Shown here: one piece after another, positions 8,705 through 18,543 of the stretch | Numbering within the stretch: position 1 is the stretch's first letter | Layout of the letters: the number at the start of each line of letters is the position of its first letter | Source: Pedobacter cryoconitis | GTDB lineage: Bacteria; Bacteroidota; Bacteroidia; Sphingobacteriales; Sphingobacteriaceae | Length of the DNA stretch: 64,000 nt | Assembly: GCA_019352875.1 (NCBI GenBank) | Contig: JAAAFW010000006.1 | Coordinates: 272,352 to 336,351 of the forward strand | Reading direction: 5' to 3' | Notes under the pieces: generated by a model | The model's input: the letters and a program-made list of their open reading frames with translations, nothing else | Databases searched by the model: none | What the model was told of the DNA's origin: nothing | Program-made: the position numbers and the translations under genes

Positions 8705-9769
8705 ATGGAAAAAAATGAAGAGCTTTCATTAAAGGATTTTATCCTGGGTATAGGTGCATGGCTCGGTTACCTGAAAACTAAATGGGTAGTGATAACTATC
8801 GCCGGTATAGCCGGAGCCCTTGCAGGCTATGGATACGTTACCTTTAAAAAACCGCTGTACTTTGCCGAATCTACATTTGTATTGGAAGAAAGCGGAAGTC
8901 CTTCTGGCGGGTTAGGGCAGTATGCTGGTCTGGCTTCTATGGTCGGTATCGATATAGGAGGTTCCGGAAATGGAATTTTTCAGGGAGACAATATTATTGA
9001 GCTGTATAGGTCCAAAACCATGCTCAGGAAAACGCTGTTAAGCACTTATGAAGATAATGGACATAGCGGGATTCTTATCGACCGTTTTATGGACTTTAGC
9101 GGCTACCGTAAAAAATGGGCGGAGAAGCCCCTATTGAAAGATATATCTTTTAAAACGGGACCGGGTGTAACTTATACCCGTTTACAGGATAGTGTGATCA
9201 ATGAGTTTGTTAAAGACATTGAGAAGGACAACCTTAAAGTAACCAAACCAGACAAAAAGCTGAGTATTATTAAAGTAGAAGTGCAGGCAAAAGACGAAGT
9301 CTTTGCGAAGTCATTTAATGATAACCTGGTGAATAATGTGAATGAGTTTTACGTGCTAACCCGAACTAAAAAATCGGTAGATAATCTGATGATATTAAAG
9401 CATCAGACAGACTCTGTACGGAATGTATTAAACAATGCAATTTCCGAATCAGCACAGACTCAGGATGCTACACCTAATCTGAACCCTACAAGATTAATAC
9501 TCCGGGCACCGGCGCAAAGGTCCCAGTTCAATGCGGAGGCCAACAAAGCTGTCCTTGCAGAATTGATCAAAAATCTTGAGCTCTCGAATATCTCAATGAG
9601 AAAGGATATGCCGTTAATAAAAATTGTTGACCAGCCTATTTATCCACTTGAGAATAACAAAGTGAAAGTACCGGTGGCGATTATTTTTGGCTGTTTCATT
9701 GCGCTTATTTTAACTGTTGGACTTTTATCACTTTTGAGATTTTACAATCGTATTATGGGCACTGCCTAA
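8705..9769 (+). CDS. Wzz/Wzc-type chain-length determinant without kinase domain
   Basis: Inner-membrane polysaccharide co-polymerase predicted to set chain length and connect to the SLBB exporter. It has two membrane segments, about residues 28-48 (VVITIAGIAGALAGYGYVTF) and 323-345, enclosing a periplasmic domain with a Gly-rich stretch (about 66-85) and predicted helices. It stops 7 residues after the second membrane segment's flank, so there is no cytoplasmic tyrosine-kinase domain. The protein at 55000-56061 is a clear paralogue with the same layout (compare NIIELYRSKTMLRKTLLS here with NVQELLKSRRLIKNTLLS there). The only kinase-bearing version in the window is at 25342. Confidence 0.87.
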   Translation: MEKNEELSLKDFILGIGAWLGYLKTKWVVITIAGIAGALAGYGYVTFKKPLYFAESTFVLEESGSPSGGLGQYAGLASMVGIDIGGSGNGIFQGDNIIELYRSKTMLRKTLLSTYEDNGHSGILIDRFMDFSGYRKKWAEKPLLKDISFKTGPGVTYTRLQDSVINEFVKDIEKDNLKVTKPDKKLSIIKVEVQAKDEVFAKSFNDNLVNNVNEFYVLTRTKKSVDNLMILKHQTDSVRNVLNNAISESAQTQDATPNLNPTRLILRAPAQRSQFNAEANKAVLAELIKNLELSNISMRKDMPLIKIVDQPIYPLENNKVKVPVAIIFGCFIALILTVGLLSLLRFYNRIMGTA

Positions 9770-9790
9770 ACGGATAACGGGATTGTAATT

Positions 9791-11239
9791 ATGAAAAGTG
9801 GAAAAACTAATGTTTATTATAATACTTTATTATCTGTAAGTCAGATACTATATCCGTTAATAACTTTCCCTTACGCATCCCGTATTTTAGGCCCGGATGG
9901 GATCGGCCTTTTCAGTTTTGTAGACAGCATCACTCAATATTTTATACTGATTGCTGCTTTCGGGATTCCGATATATGGTATCAGGGAGGTCGCGAAAGCA
10001 GCTCAGAACAAGGGTTCTCAATCTAAGATCTATTCCGAACTTCTTATTATTCATCTCGGTCTGACGGCATTGCTCATGGTCGTCTACATCTGCTCATTTC
10101 TGGTGATCCCGACGATGAAGGAGCACAGTGAAATGTTCTGGATCGGAACCGGAATCCTGTTTTTTAATGTTTTTCCTACAGAATGGTTCTTCCAGGGGAT
10201 GCAGAATTTTGTATTTGTTGCTAAGAGAACGATTATTATCAGGATGCTTTCGATCGGGGCTCTTTTCATTTTTGTGAAGGAAAAAGATGATGTTACAGCT
10301 TATTATATGATCAACCTGTTCGCATTTATGCTGAATGCGATTATAAATCTATGGTACGCAAGAAACTTTGTCAAGTTTTCCTTCAGGCAGGTATCTATCA
10401 AAAAGCATATCAGCCCATTAACTTATATTTTCGCCTGTAACGTTGCCATTAGTATCTATTTATTAATGGATAGTATTTTACTGGGCTTTCTGGTCGGGAA
10501 TGAATCTGTAGGTTTTTACACCACATCGAGCAGGCTGAGTAAGGTTTTTATACTCGTTGTAACTGCTTTCTCACTGGTTATGATCCCCAGGCTGTCTACT
10601 TTATTTAAGGAAGATAATAAAGCAGAGATTCAGCGGTTGCTGAAATTATCATTTGAATACGTCTTCTTTATCACGGTTCCTATTTGTATAGGACTTTTCA
10701 TTGTTGCAGAAGATTTTGTGCGGCTGTATGCCGGGCCTGAGTTTCTGCCAGCAGTTACGACTGTAAGAATCATGTCACCGCTGGTATTTCTTATCGGACT
10801 CAGTAACATTTTTGGTATGCAGATCCTGACGCCTAAAGGTCGTGAGAAGAAATTACTGGTCGGAGTCGGCTGCGGTATGGTTGTCAGTATTGGTTTAAAC
10901 CTGATCTTAATTCCCTTGTGGAAAGAGAATGGTGCCGCTGTAACGAATATCACCACAGAGGTCGTGGTAACGCTGGTTACGGGGTACTACGCGTTAAGAG
11001 AAGTGAAAATGGACATCCCATGGAAAAGACTTTTTCAATCCTTGTTAAGCTCATTGGCATTTATTCCTATAAACTATCTTATTATGGGAATAGATATCAA
11101 TTATATCGTTAAGCTGGGACTGGTCATTTCGCTATGTGGGATTACTTATATAATTTTCCAGTACTTTGTATGGAAAAGCAACATTATAATACAAATATTA
11201 AATTCGGTAAAAAGAAAGTTAGGGTATGAAGGAATATGA
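9791..11239 (+). CDS. Wzx-type oligosaccharide flippase, locus A
   Basis: MATE/MOP superfamily membrane protein of 482 residues with 12-14 hydrophobic segments, predicted to flip the undecaprenyl-linked repeat unit of polymer A. The N-terminus has the family pattern LYPLITFPYASRILGPDGIG, and the middle has the YLLMDSILLGFLVGNESVG block. It resembles the flippase at 45676 (FPYVSRILGPEGIG) much more than the one at 29164, so the window holds two related flippases and one distinct one. It overlaps the mutase gene downstream by 14 bases, implying coupled translation. Confidence 0.9.
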   Translation: MKSGKTNVYYNTLLSVSQILYPLITFPYASRILGPDGIGLFSFVDSITQYFILIAAFGIPIYGIREVAKAAQNKGSQSKIYSELLIIHLGLTALLMVVYICSFLVIPTMKEHSEMFWIGTGILFFNVFPTEWFFQGMQNFVFVAKRTIIIRMLSIGALFIFVKEKDDVTAYYMINLFAFMLNAIINLWYARNFVKFSFRQVSIKKHISPLTYIFACNVAISIYLLMDSILLGFLVGNESVGFYTTSSRLSKVFILVVTAFSLVMIPRLSTLFKEDNKAEIQRLLKLSFEYVFFITVPICIGLFIVAEDFVRLYAGPEFLPAVTTVRIMSPLVFLIGLSNIFGMQILTPKGREKKLLVGVGCGMVVSIGLNLILIPLWKENGAAVTNITTEVVVTLVTGYYALREVKMDIPWKRLFQSLLSSLAFIPINYLIMGIDINYIVKLGLVISLCGITYIIFQYFVWKSNIIIQILNSVKRKLGYEGI

Positions 11240-12335
11240 TTATTTGATCGTTGGCGCGGGGCTTTACGGTTGTGTATTTGCCTATGAAGCTCGTAAAAAT
11301 GGTAAGAAGTGTCTTATTATTGATAAACGGGACCATTCTGGTGGAAATGTTTATTGTGAAAATGTCGACGGAATAAACGTTCATAAATATGGCGCGCATA
11401 TTTTTCATACGAACGACAAAGACATCTGGGATTTTGTTAACCAGTTTGTAGAGTTCAACAGGTACACAAACTCACCGCTGGCGAGATATAAAGATGAGTT
11501 GTATAACCTGCCCTTCAACATGAATACTTTTTATAAGTTGTGGAAGACTGCTACCCCTCAGGAGGCAATGGATAAAATTGACGAGCAGGTGAAAGCACTC
11601 AATATTACTGATCCTAAGAATCTGGAAGAGCAGGCGCTTTCCTTGGTTGGTACCGATATTTATGAAAAACTTATCAAAGGCTACACAGAGAAACAATGGG
11701 GACGGAAAGCAACAGAACTTCCTGCTTTTATTATCAAAAGACTTCCTGTGCGTTTCACCTATGATAATAATTATTTTAAAGATAAGTATCAGGGCATACC
11801 GGTCGGTGGATACAATAAACTAATTGACGGACTGACAGAAGGTATAGATATCCAGTTAAACGTTGATTTTTTCGAAGAACGTTCCAAATGGACCGCAAAA
11901 GCAGAAACAGTTGTTTTTACCGGTAAACTTGATGAATACTTTGATTGCTCTCATGGTAGGCTTGACTACCGCAGTCTTAGATTTGAACACGAAAAACTGG
12001 ACATAGAGAATTTTCAGGGTAATGCTGTCGTAAATTACACGGAAGCTGATGTTCCTTATACCAGGATAATTGAACACAAACATTTCGAGTTTGGAACACA
12101 GGCCAGTACAATAATCACCAGGGAATATCCGGAAGAAGGTGGTGCTGATAAAGAGCCGTATTATCCTGTTAATGATGAGAAGAACACGGCAAGGTATAAT
12201 GAATATAAAAAGCTTGCTACATTAGAGAAGAATGTAATATTCGGCGGCAGGCTCGCAGAATACAGATATTATGATATGCACCAGGTAATCGGTTCTGCTC
12301 TGGCTACAACAAAAAAGATATTTGCTGTATGCTAA
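11226..12335 (+). CDS. glf: UDP-galactopyranose mutase
   Basis: FAD-dependent enzyme interconverting UDP-galactopyranose and UDP-galactofuranose. The 369 residues fit the bacterial family. Visible: the FAD-binding YLIVGAGLYGCVFAYEA (5-21), the GGNVY and YGAHIFHT segments that contact the flavin and substrate, EKQWGRKATELP, RLPVRFTYDNNYF, and the closing GRLAEYRYYDMHQVIGSAL. It overlaps the flippase by 14 bases and the next transferase by 7. The neighbouring transferase resembles galactofuranosyltransferases, so polymer A very probably contains galactofuranose. No UDP-glucose 4-epimerase (GalE) is evident in the window, so UDP-galactose must come from elsewhere. Confidence 0.96.
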   Translation: MKEYDYLIVGAGLYGCVFAYEARKNGKKCLIIDKRDHSGGNVYCENVDGINVHKYGAHIFHTNDKDIWDFVNQFVEFNRYTNSPLARYKDELYNLPFNMNTFYKLWKTATPQEAMDKIDEQVKALNITDPKNLEEQALSLVGTDIYEKLIKGYTEKQWGRKATELPAFIIKRLPVRFTYDNNYFKDKYQGIPVGGYNKLIDGLTEGIDIQLNVDFFEERSKWTAKAETVVFTGKLDEYFDCSHGRLDYRSLRFEHEKLDIENFQGNAVVNYTEADVPYTRIIEHKHFEFGTQASTIITREYPEEGGADKEPYYPVNDEKNTARYNEYKKLATLEKNVIFGGRLAEYRYYDMHQVIGSALATTKKIFAVC

Positions 12336-13363
12336 ACAGATATCAATTGCGGATGTATTACCATGATGGTGATAAAAATACAGCAGGGTCAAAAGCTACG
12401 GAAGATTGCGCGTCAATACTATCGTCTATTGGTTTCCAGGAGATCAGTGTGCCGGTATATCTGAATCAGCCATACAAATTGTTTAATGTTTTTCAGGCAG
12501 TTACTATCCTGTTTAATTTATTTTTAAACGTAAAGGGTAAGAGTACATTGGTTATTCAATATCCGCTGCTCGGAATTAACAAGCATCTCCGCCTTATTGC
12601 GCGTGGACTAAAACTAAAGGGTTGTAAACTGGTGGTGCTTATTCATGACGTTGATTCTTTGCGACATAGTGGTAATTTTACAACATTACCCGGAGAAATT
12701 GACCGGTTGAATATTTTTGATTATGTGATTTCCCATAATCAGTTTATGACTGCCAAACTGAAGGAGGCGGGTTTAACAGCAAAGACCGTTGAACTCGACT
12801 TATTTGATTATTTAGCTGATACTGGAAACTCAAGTGTAGACCAGGAAAGCGTAATTAATAAAAGCATCGCCTTTGCGGGTAATCTTGGGAAAAGCGAATT
12901 TTTAAAAGATCTTGGTACGGTTAAAAATGTAAATTTCGAATTATACGGACCTGGCTTTGACGAGCATTTGTCTAATGATCTGATCCGTTGGAATGGTTCT
13001 TTTCCGCCGGAGAAGCTTCCCGAAATCATTCAGGGTGGATTTGGATTAATATGGGATGGAAATTCTGTTGGGGAATGTAATGGACACATGGGGGAATACC
13101 TCAAGTATAATAATCCACATAAGGCCTCACTTTATATGGTGTCTGGCTTGCCGGTAATTGCACCTGAACATTCTGCCGTCGGTGCTTTTGTGCGCAAAAA
13201 TCAGTTGGGTTTCACCGTGAAATCATTGCATGAACTGGAAAATAAGATCAACAGTATTTCGTTGGATGAATATATTCAGATGAAAAAGAATGTAGCCGGT
13301 ATTAGGGGGAAATTGACATCAGGGGTTAATTTGAAAAGGTGTATACAGGAAACGGGCCTATAA
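12329..13363 (+). CDS. Galactofuranosyltransferase-like glycosyltransferase
   Basis: A 344-residue GT-B-fold protein predicted to transfer galactofuranose. Recognisable pieces are LVIQYPLLG, VVLIHDVDSLRH (about 102-113), AFAGNLGKSEFL, ELYGPGFDEHL and GLIWDGNSVGECNGHMGEY (from about 239), then HKASLYMVSGLPVIAP. This block order is that of bacterial beta-1,6-galactofuranosyltransferases (WbbI-like). It has no membrane segment and is likely cytoplasmic or membrane-peripheral. Its start overlaps glf by 7 bases, which supports use of the sugar donor made by Glf. The exact linkage cannot be read from sequence. Confidence 0.8.
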   Translation: MLNRYQLRMYYHDGDKNTAGSKATEDCASILSSIGFQEISVPVYLNQPYKLFNVFQAVTILFNLFLNVKGKSTLVIQYPLLGINKHLRLIARGLKLKGCKLVVLIHDVDSLRHSGNFTTLPGEIDRLNIFDYVISHNQFMTAKLKEAGLTAKTVELDLFDYLADTGNSSVDQESVINKSIAFAGNLGKSEFLKDLGTVKNVNFELYGPGFDEHLSNDLIRWNGSFPPEKLPEIIQGGFGLIWDGNSVGECNGHMGEYLKYNNPHKASLYMVSGLPVIAPEHSAVGAFVRKNQLGFTVKSLHELENKINSISLDEYIQMKKNVAGIRGKLTSGVNLKRCIQETGL

Positions 13364-13386
13364 TGACTTATCTATAAACCGGAGAG

Positions 13387-14568
13387 ATGAAAGATTACAA
13401 GAAAATATACAACCCTAATTATATTTACATATTAACGTTTATATTTCCTTTTATTATCTATTCTTTTGGGTGGTCAACGCTTTATCCTGTGTTGTCCATG
13501 AGCTTACTGTGGTTTTATTTAGCTTCTTTTGCCATCTATTTTATTACCGGTTATATCACCAACCGGATGAACCCTTTTTATTATAATAAGATCGATAAAG
13601 CCAGTTATAACGGCTTTTTTGTAAGTCTTATTCTGGGGCTTTATTTCATGGAAATTGCGTTGTTCAGACAAATACCGCTTTTGGGATTAATATCAGGTAA
13701 TTTCTCCTATGGTGATGAATTTGGGATTCCTGTAGTACATACTTTGCTTGTTTCTTTTAACAGTTTTTACTGCGTATATATTTTTCATCAGTATATATCT
13801 AAGAAAGATAAAACCCTCATGCTACAGTTTCTACTGCTGATATTGCCGTATGTCCTGTTATTATACCGTTCGAATATTCTGGGAATCTTTGTAAGTTGTT
13901 TCTTTATTTTTTTGTTCAGCACTAGAATAAGTTATAAGGTAGTTATCATTTCGGTAATGTCAGTACTGGGAATTTTTTATACGTTTGGATTTTTGGGGAA
14001 TTTACGTTCTGCCGATGGTGACTCAACTTATATAGCAAGGGCTTCAGGTGCCACCGAAGATTTTTTAGAAAGCAATGTGCCTAAAGAATTTTATTGGACA
14101 TATCTGTATGTGGCGTCTCCGGTTGCCAACCTGCAGAATAATATAAATTATACTAAACAGGATGAGGGTGGCTGGAACGAATTAGTTCTGAACGAATGCT
14201 TTCCGGACTTTATGATAAAGTTCCTTCCTTTTGTCGACAGGCAGGAGAAGAGTTTTTATCAGATTAACGAGTTTCTTAATGTAGGTACGATTTATGTATA
14301 TGGTTTTAGCTTTTTACGATGGAAGGGGATGATTTTTATGTTCTTCTACTTTCTTTTTTTTATTAATCTATATTATGTAGTGCTATATAAAACTAAACAA
14401 TACAGGATCGTCGGTATGGCGTTACTGTTTAACATGATTATCTTTGCTAATTTTCACAATACTATCTCATATTCAGCGTCTAGTCTACAGCTACTATATC
14501 CGGTAATCTTTTCCTTCATGCATTTTAGCAGTAGGAAGAAACACACACTTGAGGAAATAAAATCCTAA
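13387..14568 (+). CDS. Wzy-type oligosaccharide repeat-unit polymerase, locus A
   Basis: A 393-residue integral membrane protein with about ten hydrophobic segments and a larger soluble loop in the second half (about residues 205-300, containing LRSADGDSTYIARA and FLPFVDRQEKSF). This topology, with its low overall conservation, is typical of Wzy polymerases that join flipped repeat units in the periplasm. The position between the flippase and glycosyltransferases supports this. GGAG sits 6 bases upstream of the ATG, one of the few Shine-Dalgarno-like sites seen. It ends in TAATG shared with the next gene (1-base overlap). An O-antigen polymerase of the OrpA/EpsG-like type is an equivalent description. 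Confidence 0.78.
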   Translation: MKDYKKIYNPNYIYILTFIFPFIIYSFGWSTLYPVLSMSLLWFYLASFAIYFITGYITNRMNPFYYNKIDKASYNGFFVSLILGLYFMEIALFRQIPLLGLISGNFSYGDEFGIPVVHTLLVSFNSFYCVYIFHQYISKKDKTLMLQFLLLILPYVLLLYRSNILGIFVSCFFIFLFSTRISYKVVIISVMSVLGIFYTFGFLGNLRSADGDSTYIARASGATEDFLESNVPKEFYWTYLYVASPVANLQNNINYTKQDEGGWNELVLNECFPDFMIKFLPFVDRQEKSFYQINEFLNVGTIYVYGFSFLRWKGMIFMFFYFLFFINLYYVVLYKTKQYRIVGMALLFNMIIFANFHNTISYSASSLQLLYPVIFSFMHFSSRKKHTLEEIKS

Positions 14569-15611
14569 TGAAACTACTATACGACAATTTTGTTTACGAT
14601 TTACAGAGAATCGGTGGGATTTCCTCTTACTGGTACGAACTGACTAAAAGATTTCTGGCTGATCCGGAGACTGACATAAGATTTTATGAATCTCTGAGGC
14701 CAAATCATAATATCCTTCGAAAGATGCTGGAGATTGATCCGGAAAACATTATGACCAGTCATAGCAAACAGTTGTTGCTTGAAAGGTTTAAACGTCTAAA
14801 AACCCCTGATTTCGATAATCAGACGATCTTTCATTCCAGTTATTTCCGGGTTCCGGAACGCGGCAGCAATGTCAGGAAAGTATGTACAATTCATGATTTT
14901 ACACATGATCTATATTTTAAGGGACCAAGGGTGTTCCTACACAACGTCATTAAAAAAAGAGCAATTACAGAAAGTGATGCGATTATAACGGTATCAGAAA
15001 ATACTAAGAAAGATCTTTTGTACTTTTACCCCGGAATAGATGAAAAGAAAGTTCATGTAATTCATAATGGTGTCTCGGATGAGTTCAAAGATCTTAAAGT
15101 GAAAGTCAAAAATGAATTGATTTACGTAGGATCAAGGGATAATTACAAGAATTTCGACTTTGTTGTGAAACTAGTGTCGAAACTTAAAAATTATCATCTA
15201 AATATTGTCGGTAGTGCATTAAGTAAAGATGAGCTGGAGCTGGTGAAGACCAACCTCAAGAAAAGGTACACTGTATTTACAAATGTCAGCATAGAGAAGC
15301 TAAATCAGCTTTATAACAGGTCTATGTGTTTGTTATATCTTTCTTCATATGAAGGTTTTGGTATACCACTTTTGGAAGCAATGCGTGCCGGTTGTCCATT
15401 TGTTGCATTAGACGCTTCCTCCATTCCGGAAGTCGCCGGAGACGCAGGGATTTTGCTCCCTGATTTAGATATAGGACTAGCCGTTGAAGCTGTCAAAACT
15501 ATATCCGCAAAAAGAAATTTATATACAAAAAAAGGGGAGACCCAATCCTTAAAGTTCTCATGGGATCGCTGTTATGCAGAAACCCGTGATCTTTACAAGA
15601 ATTTATTATGA
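14568..15611 (+). CDS. GT4-family glycosyltransferase
   Basis: A 347-residue retaining GT-B transferase. It shows CTIHDFTHD, the ITVSENTKKDLL block, the donor-site region LIYVGSRDNYKNFDFVVKL and the E-x7-E motif as EGFGIPLLE (about 262-270), followed by AMRAGCPFVA and SSIPEVAGDAGILL. It is probably cytoplasmic and adds one sugar of repeat unit A; substrate not predictable. The gene overlaps the polymerase by one base and the next transferase by four (ATGA), so translation is coupled. Confidence 0.9.
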   Translation: MKLLYDNFVYDLQRIGGISSYWYELTKRFLADPETDIRFYESLRPNHNILRKMLEIDPENIMTSHSKQLLLERFKRLKTPDFDNQTIFHSSYFRVPERGSNVRKVCTIHDFTHDLYFKGPRVFLHNVIKKRAITESDAIITVSENTKKDLLYFYPGIDEKKVHVIHNGVSDEFKDLKVKVKNELIYVGSRDNYKNFDFVVKLVSKLKNYHLNIVGSALSKDELELVKTNLKKRYTVFTNVSIEKLNQLYNRSMCLLYLSSYEGFGIPLLEAMRAGCPFVALDASSIPEVAGDAGILLPDLDIGLAVEAVKTISAKRNLYTKKGETQSLKFSWDRCYAETRDLYKNLL

Positions 15612-16357
15612 AAGTTACAATTATAACTGTTGTATTTAATAACATCAATACCATACAGCATGCAATACAGTCCGTTATTAGCCAGACCTATAAAAATATT
15701 GAATATATAATTATTGACGGTGGCTCTACAGACGGGACACTGGAAAAAATAAATGAATATAAAGATCAAATCAGTCAGTTGATTTCTGAGCCGGATAAGG
15801 GTATCTATGATGCCATGAATAAGGGGGTGAACAGGGCAACCGGGGATATTGTTGCAATTCTGAATTCAGATGATTTTTATACTAATGAGTTCGTTATAGA
15901 AAAGGTTGTAAAGAAATTTTCAGAATCCGATTGCGACGGGGTTTATGGGGATCTTGATTATGTAGATAATGTAGAGCTGGACAGAATAACCCGGCATTGG
16001 AAATCAGGTCATTATAAAGACGGTGCATTTCTTTATGGCTGGATGCCACCACATCCTTCCTTTTTTGTGAAAAATGATACTTATCGTAAATATGGCATAT
16101 TTAACCTTAGCTTAAAAAGTGCTGCCGATTATGAATTAATGCTCCGGTTTATTCATAAAAATAAAATCGAAATCTGCTATCTTCCGGAGGTTCTTGTAAA
16201 AATGAGGATAGGAGGAGCTAGTAATTCAAGTCTTAAAAACAGGCTGGCAGCGAATAGGGAAGATAGAAGGGCCTGGAAACTAAATGGTTTAACTCCATAT
16301 TTTTTTACAATCACGTTAAAACCACTGAGAAAGATATTTCAATTCATTCTAAGATAA
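15608..16357 (+). CDS. GT2-family glycosyltransferase
   Basis: A 249-residue inverting GT-A transferase of the WcaA type. The nucleotide-binding DGGSTDGT is at 37-44, EPDKGIYDAMNKG at 61-73, and the metal-binding SDD at 87-89. WMPPHPSFFV and the DYELMLRF block in the second half are also typical of this subgroup. No membrane segment is present. Overlaps the preceding gene by ATGA. Adds one sugar to repeat unit A; donor and acceptor unknown. Confidence 0.9.
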   Translation: MKVTIITVVFNNINTIQHAIQSVISQTYKNIEYIIIDGGSTDGTLEKINEYKDQISQLISEPDKGIYDAMNKGVNRATGDIVAILNSDDFYTNEFVIEKVVKKFSESDCDGVYGDLDYVDNVELDRITRHWKSGHYKDGAFLYGWMPPHPSFFVKNDTYRKYGIFNLSLKSAADYELMLRFIHKNKIEICYLPEVLVKMRIGGASNSSLKNRLAANREDRRAWKLNGLTPYFFTITLKPLRKIFQFILR

Positions 16358-16395
16358 CTTTGTAACCTTTAATCGATTAATTACTGGAATTCCAT

Positions 16396-16403
16396 TACAT
16401 TTG
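16396..16403 (+). promoter_or_regulatory. -7 box before the WecA-like gene
   Basis: TACATTTG fits TAnnTTTG exactly and lies 29 bases upstream of the ATG at 16433, the same spacing as the gmd box. No TTG stands 17-23 bases upstream. An internal promoter here could supply the initiating transferases and Wzi-like proteins separately from the first half of locus A. Confidence 0.45.
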
Positions 16404-16432
16404 AGTGTTATTTTGATATAATAAGTTTATTT

Positions 16433-17566
16433 ATGATTTTTATACTTGTATTCCTGACTAGTCTAGCTGTAGTCGCATTTGCAATACCTCCAATTATTAC
16501 AATTTCTTTCAGGAAGCGATTATTTGATGACCCGTCAGAGGAAAGGAAAGTTCATAAACGTATTATTCCAAATTTCGGGGGAGTAGCTATCTTTAGTGGA
16601 TTTTTATTCTCATGCTCTCTTTTTATTCCGTTCAATCTATTACCGGAAAGTAATATTTTAATGGCCGGTGGGTTGATTTTATTTATGATTGGGTTAAAAG
16701 ATGATCTCGTCGGCCTTAGTCCGTTAATTAAATTTATTGCGCAGTTTACAAGCGCATTTATTATTGCAGTTGTTGCGAATGTAAGAATCCACGATATGAA
16801 CTCGCTTTTCGGAGTTCGCGAGATCGAATCCTATTACAGTATTATCCTGACTGTTATTTTTATCGTTGGTATAGTTAATGCCTATAACCTTATAGACGGA
16901 ATAGATGGGTTGGCAAGTTCTTTAGGGATCGTATTAACGCTCATTTATGCTTTCCTTTTCTTTAAGGCAGATGAACTGGGCTGGGCATATTTATCATTAG
17001 GGTTAACTGGTGCGTTGATAGGTTTTCTGTTTTTTAACCTGACGCCTGCAAAAATTTTCATGGGTGATTCGGGCTCTTTATTACTGGGTTTTCTGGCTTC
17101 TGTACTTAGTATTAAATTTCTAAACGTTTATGAGGCCAAACATATTATGGCCGGGCCATTTAATATCAGTTCCGGGCTTAGCCTTGTACTGTCCATATTG
17201 ATCATACCAATATTTGATACTTTAAGAGTATTCTCCCTTCGGATCCTGAAAAGAAAATCTCCTTTTACAGCAGATTCCAATCACGTTCACCACAGACTTT
17301 TGTTTTTGGGTTTGAGCCATATTCAATCCACTTTAATACTTGTACTGGTTAATCTGCTGATGGTATTTATAGTACTTTTCTTTCAGCCTTTAGGTGAAAC
17401 ACAACTGGTTATTATACTTGCTACCACTGTTATCGGTTTAAACTGCATGCTTACCTTTATCATCTTTAAATATAAAAAGAGCCTCCTTACAAGAATGGAT
17501 GCAGTGGAACTTACACCTGTAAAATCATTTGGTGAGCGTATTCTGGAGAAAATCTCACAGGATTAG
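16433..17566 (+). CDS. WecA/TagO-like polyprenyl-phosphate HexNAc-1-phosphate transferase
   Basis: Polytopic membrane enzyme of 377 residues that would link a HexNAc-1-phosphate from its UDP-sugar to undecaprenyl phosphate, the first step of repeat-unit assembly. Key residues are visible: the D90-D91 pair in GLKDDLVG, NLIDGIDGL with D155 and D158, MGDSGS (210-215) and the cytosolic His motif NHVHHRLL (283-290). The His motif and length match WecA/TagO, which favour UDP-GlcNAc. A second, shorter enzyme of the same superfamily lies at 18544, so locus A has two potential initiators. It may equally serve other glycan pathways of the cell. Confidence 0.9.
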   Translation: MIFILVFLTSLAVVAFAIPPIITISFRKRLFDDPSEERKVHKRIIPNFGGVAIFSGFLFSCSLFIPFNLLPESNILMAGGLILFMIGLKDDLVGLSPLIKFIAQFTSAFIIAVVANVRIHDMNSLFGVREIESYYSIILTVIFIVGIVNAYNLIDGIDGLASSLGIVLTLIYAFLFFKADELGWAYLSLGLTGALIGFLFFNLTPAKIFMGDSGSLLLGFLASVLSIKFLNVYEAKHIMAGPFNISSGLSLVLSILIIPIFDTLRVFSLRILKRKSPFTADSNHVHHRLLFLGLSHIQSTLILVLVNLLMVFIVLFFQPLGETQLVIILATTVIGLNCMLTFIIFKYKKSLLTRMDAVELTPVKSFGERILEKISQD

Positions 17567-17623
17567 TATTTGAAAGGAAATCAAATTATATAGTTTGATA
17601 GTTTTAATAGAAATCACCATTTA

Positions 17624-18535
17624 ATGACGATTAAAAATATAGCTTTAACAGGCGGAAGTGGATTTGTAGGTTCGAACTTAATAAATTACCTGGGTAATCA
17701 GGAGCAGTTGCATATCAGTTTGATCGGCAGGTCTGATCTGCTTACTTCAACGTTTGCAGCTAAAACTGATGTTATTATCCATCTCGCCGGAAAGGCCCAT
17801 GATTTAAAAAAGTCGTCAGATCCACAGGAATACTATACAGTTAATTTTGATCTGACTAAAAATCTTTATGATTCATTTCTGAAATCAGATGCAAAGAAAT
17901 TTATATTTATAAGTTCTGTGAAAGCAGCGGCTGACAGCGTTGAAGGTTCATTAGATGAGAACCGGCTCGCAAATCCGGTTACGCCTTATGGTAAATCAAA
18001 ATTAATGGCCGAAGAGTATATTAAGTCTCAGCCGCTTCCTGAGGGTAAATCTTACTATATTCTGCGTCCCTGTATGATTCACGGTCCGGGTAATAAGGGA
18101 AACCTTAATCTGTTATACCAGGTTGTGAAAAAAGGTATTCCTTATCCGCTTGCCGCGTTTGAGAATAAGCGGTCATTCCTAAGTGTTGAAAACCTTTGTT
18201 TTGTCATTAGTGAGTTAATATACAGGGAAGATATTTCTTCCGGGATTTATAATGTTGCTGATGATGTTTCGTTATCTACAAACGAAGTTGTGTCAATTCT
18301 CTCTGTTTCGTTGGGTAAAAAACCAGCTCTTTGGAAAATATCAAAGGGATTTATACAGTTTTTAGCCAAAATCGGAGATAAATTGCATTTGCCTTTAACT
18401 ACTGAACGTTTAGATAAATTAACAGAGAGTTATGTTGTAAGTAACAATAAACTCACCAAGGCCTTAAATAAACCGTTATCTTTATCTGCGGAAGAGGGGC
18501 TTAAATTAACGGCCAACTCGTTTAAAAATACCTGA
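17624..18535 (+). CDS. NAD-dependent sugar epimerase/reductase (WbpV/GalE-like SDR)
   Basis: A 303-residue extended SDR with the GGSGFVG loop (10-16), FIFISSVKAA (93-102), the catalytic pair Y122 and K126 in YGKSK, and LRPCMIHGPGNKGN. Members of this branch act on UDP-N-acetylhexosamines (4-epimerases or 4-ketoreductases giving FucNAc or QuiNAc). Its partner 8 bases downstream is a WbpL-like sugar-1-phosphate transferase; this pair is frequent in Bacteroidota and Pseudomonas O-antigen loci, where the SDR makes the sugar the transferase attaches to the lipid. The precise product cannot be deduced. The 57 bases upstream include ATCAAA-N8-TTTGAT. Confidence 0.82.
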   Translation: MTIKNIALTGGSGFVGSNLINYLGNQEQLHISLIGRSDLLTSTFAAKTDVIIHLAGKAHDLKKSSDPQEYYTVNFDLTKNLYDSFLKSDAKKFIFISSVKAAADSVEGSLDENRLANPVTPYGKSKLMAEEYIKSQPLPEGKSYYILRPCMIHGPGNKGNLNLLYQVVKKGIPYPLAAFENKRSFLSVENLCFVISELIYREDISSGIYNVADDVSLSTNEVVSILSVSLGKKPALWKISKGFIQFLAKIGDKLHLPLTTERLDKLTESYVVSNNKLTKALNKPLSLSAEEGLKLTANSFKNT

Positions 18536-18543
18536 TCAATTAC

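Noticed and set aside
10630..10956. A 108-residue open frame on the minus strand
   Set aside because: Antisense to the first flippase; its composition is that of a shadow frame and there is no promoter or leader.
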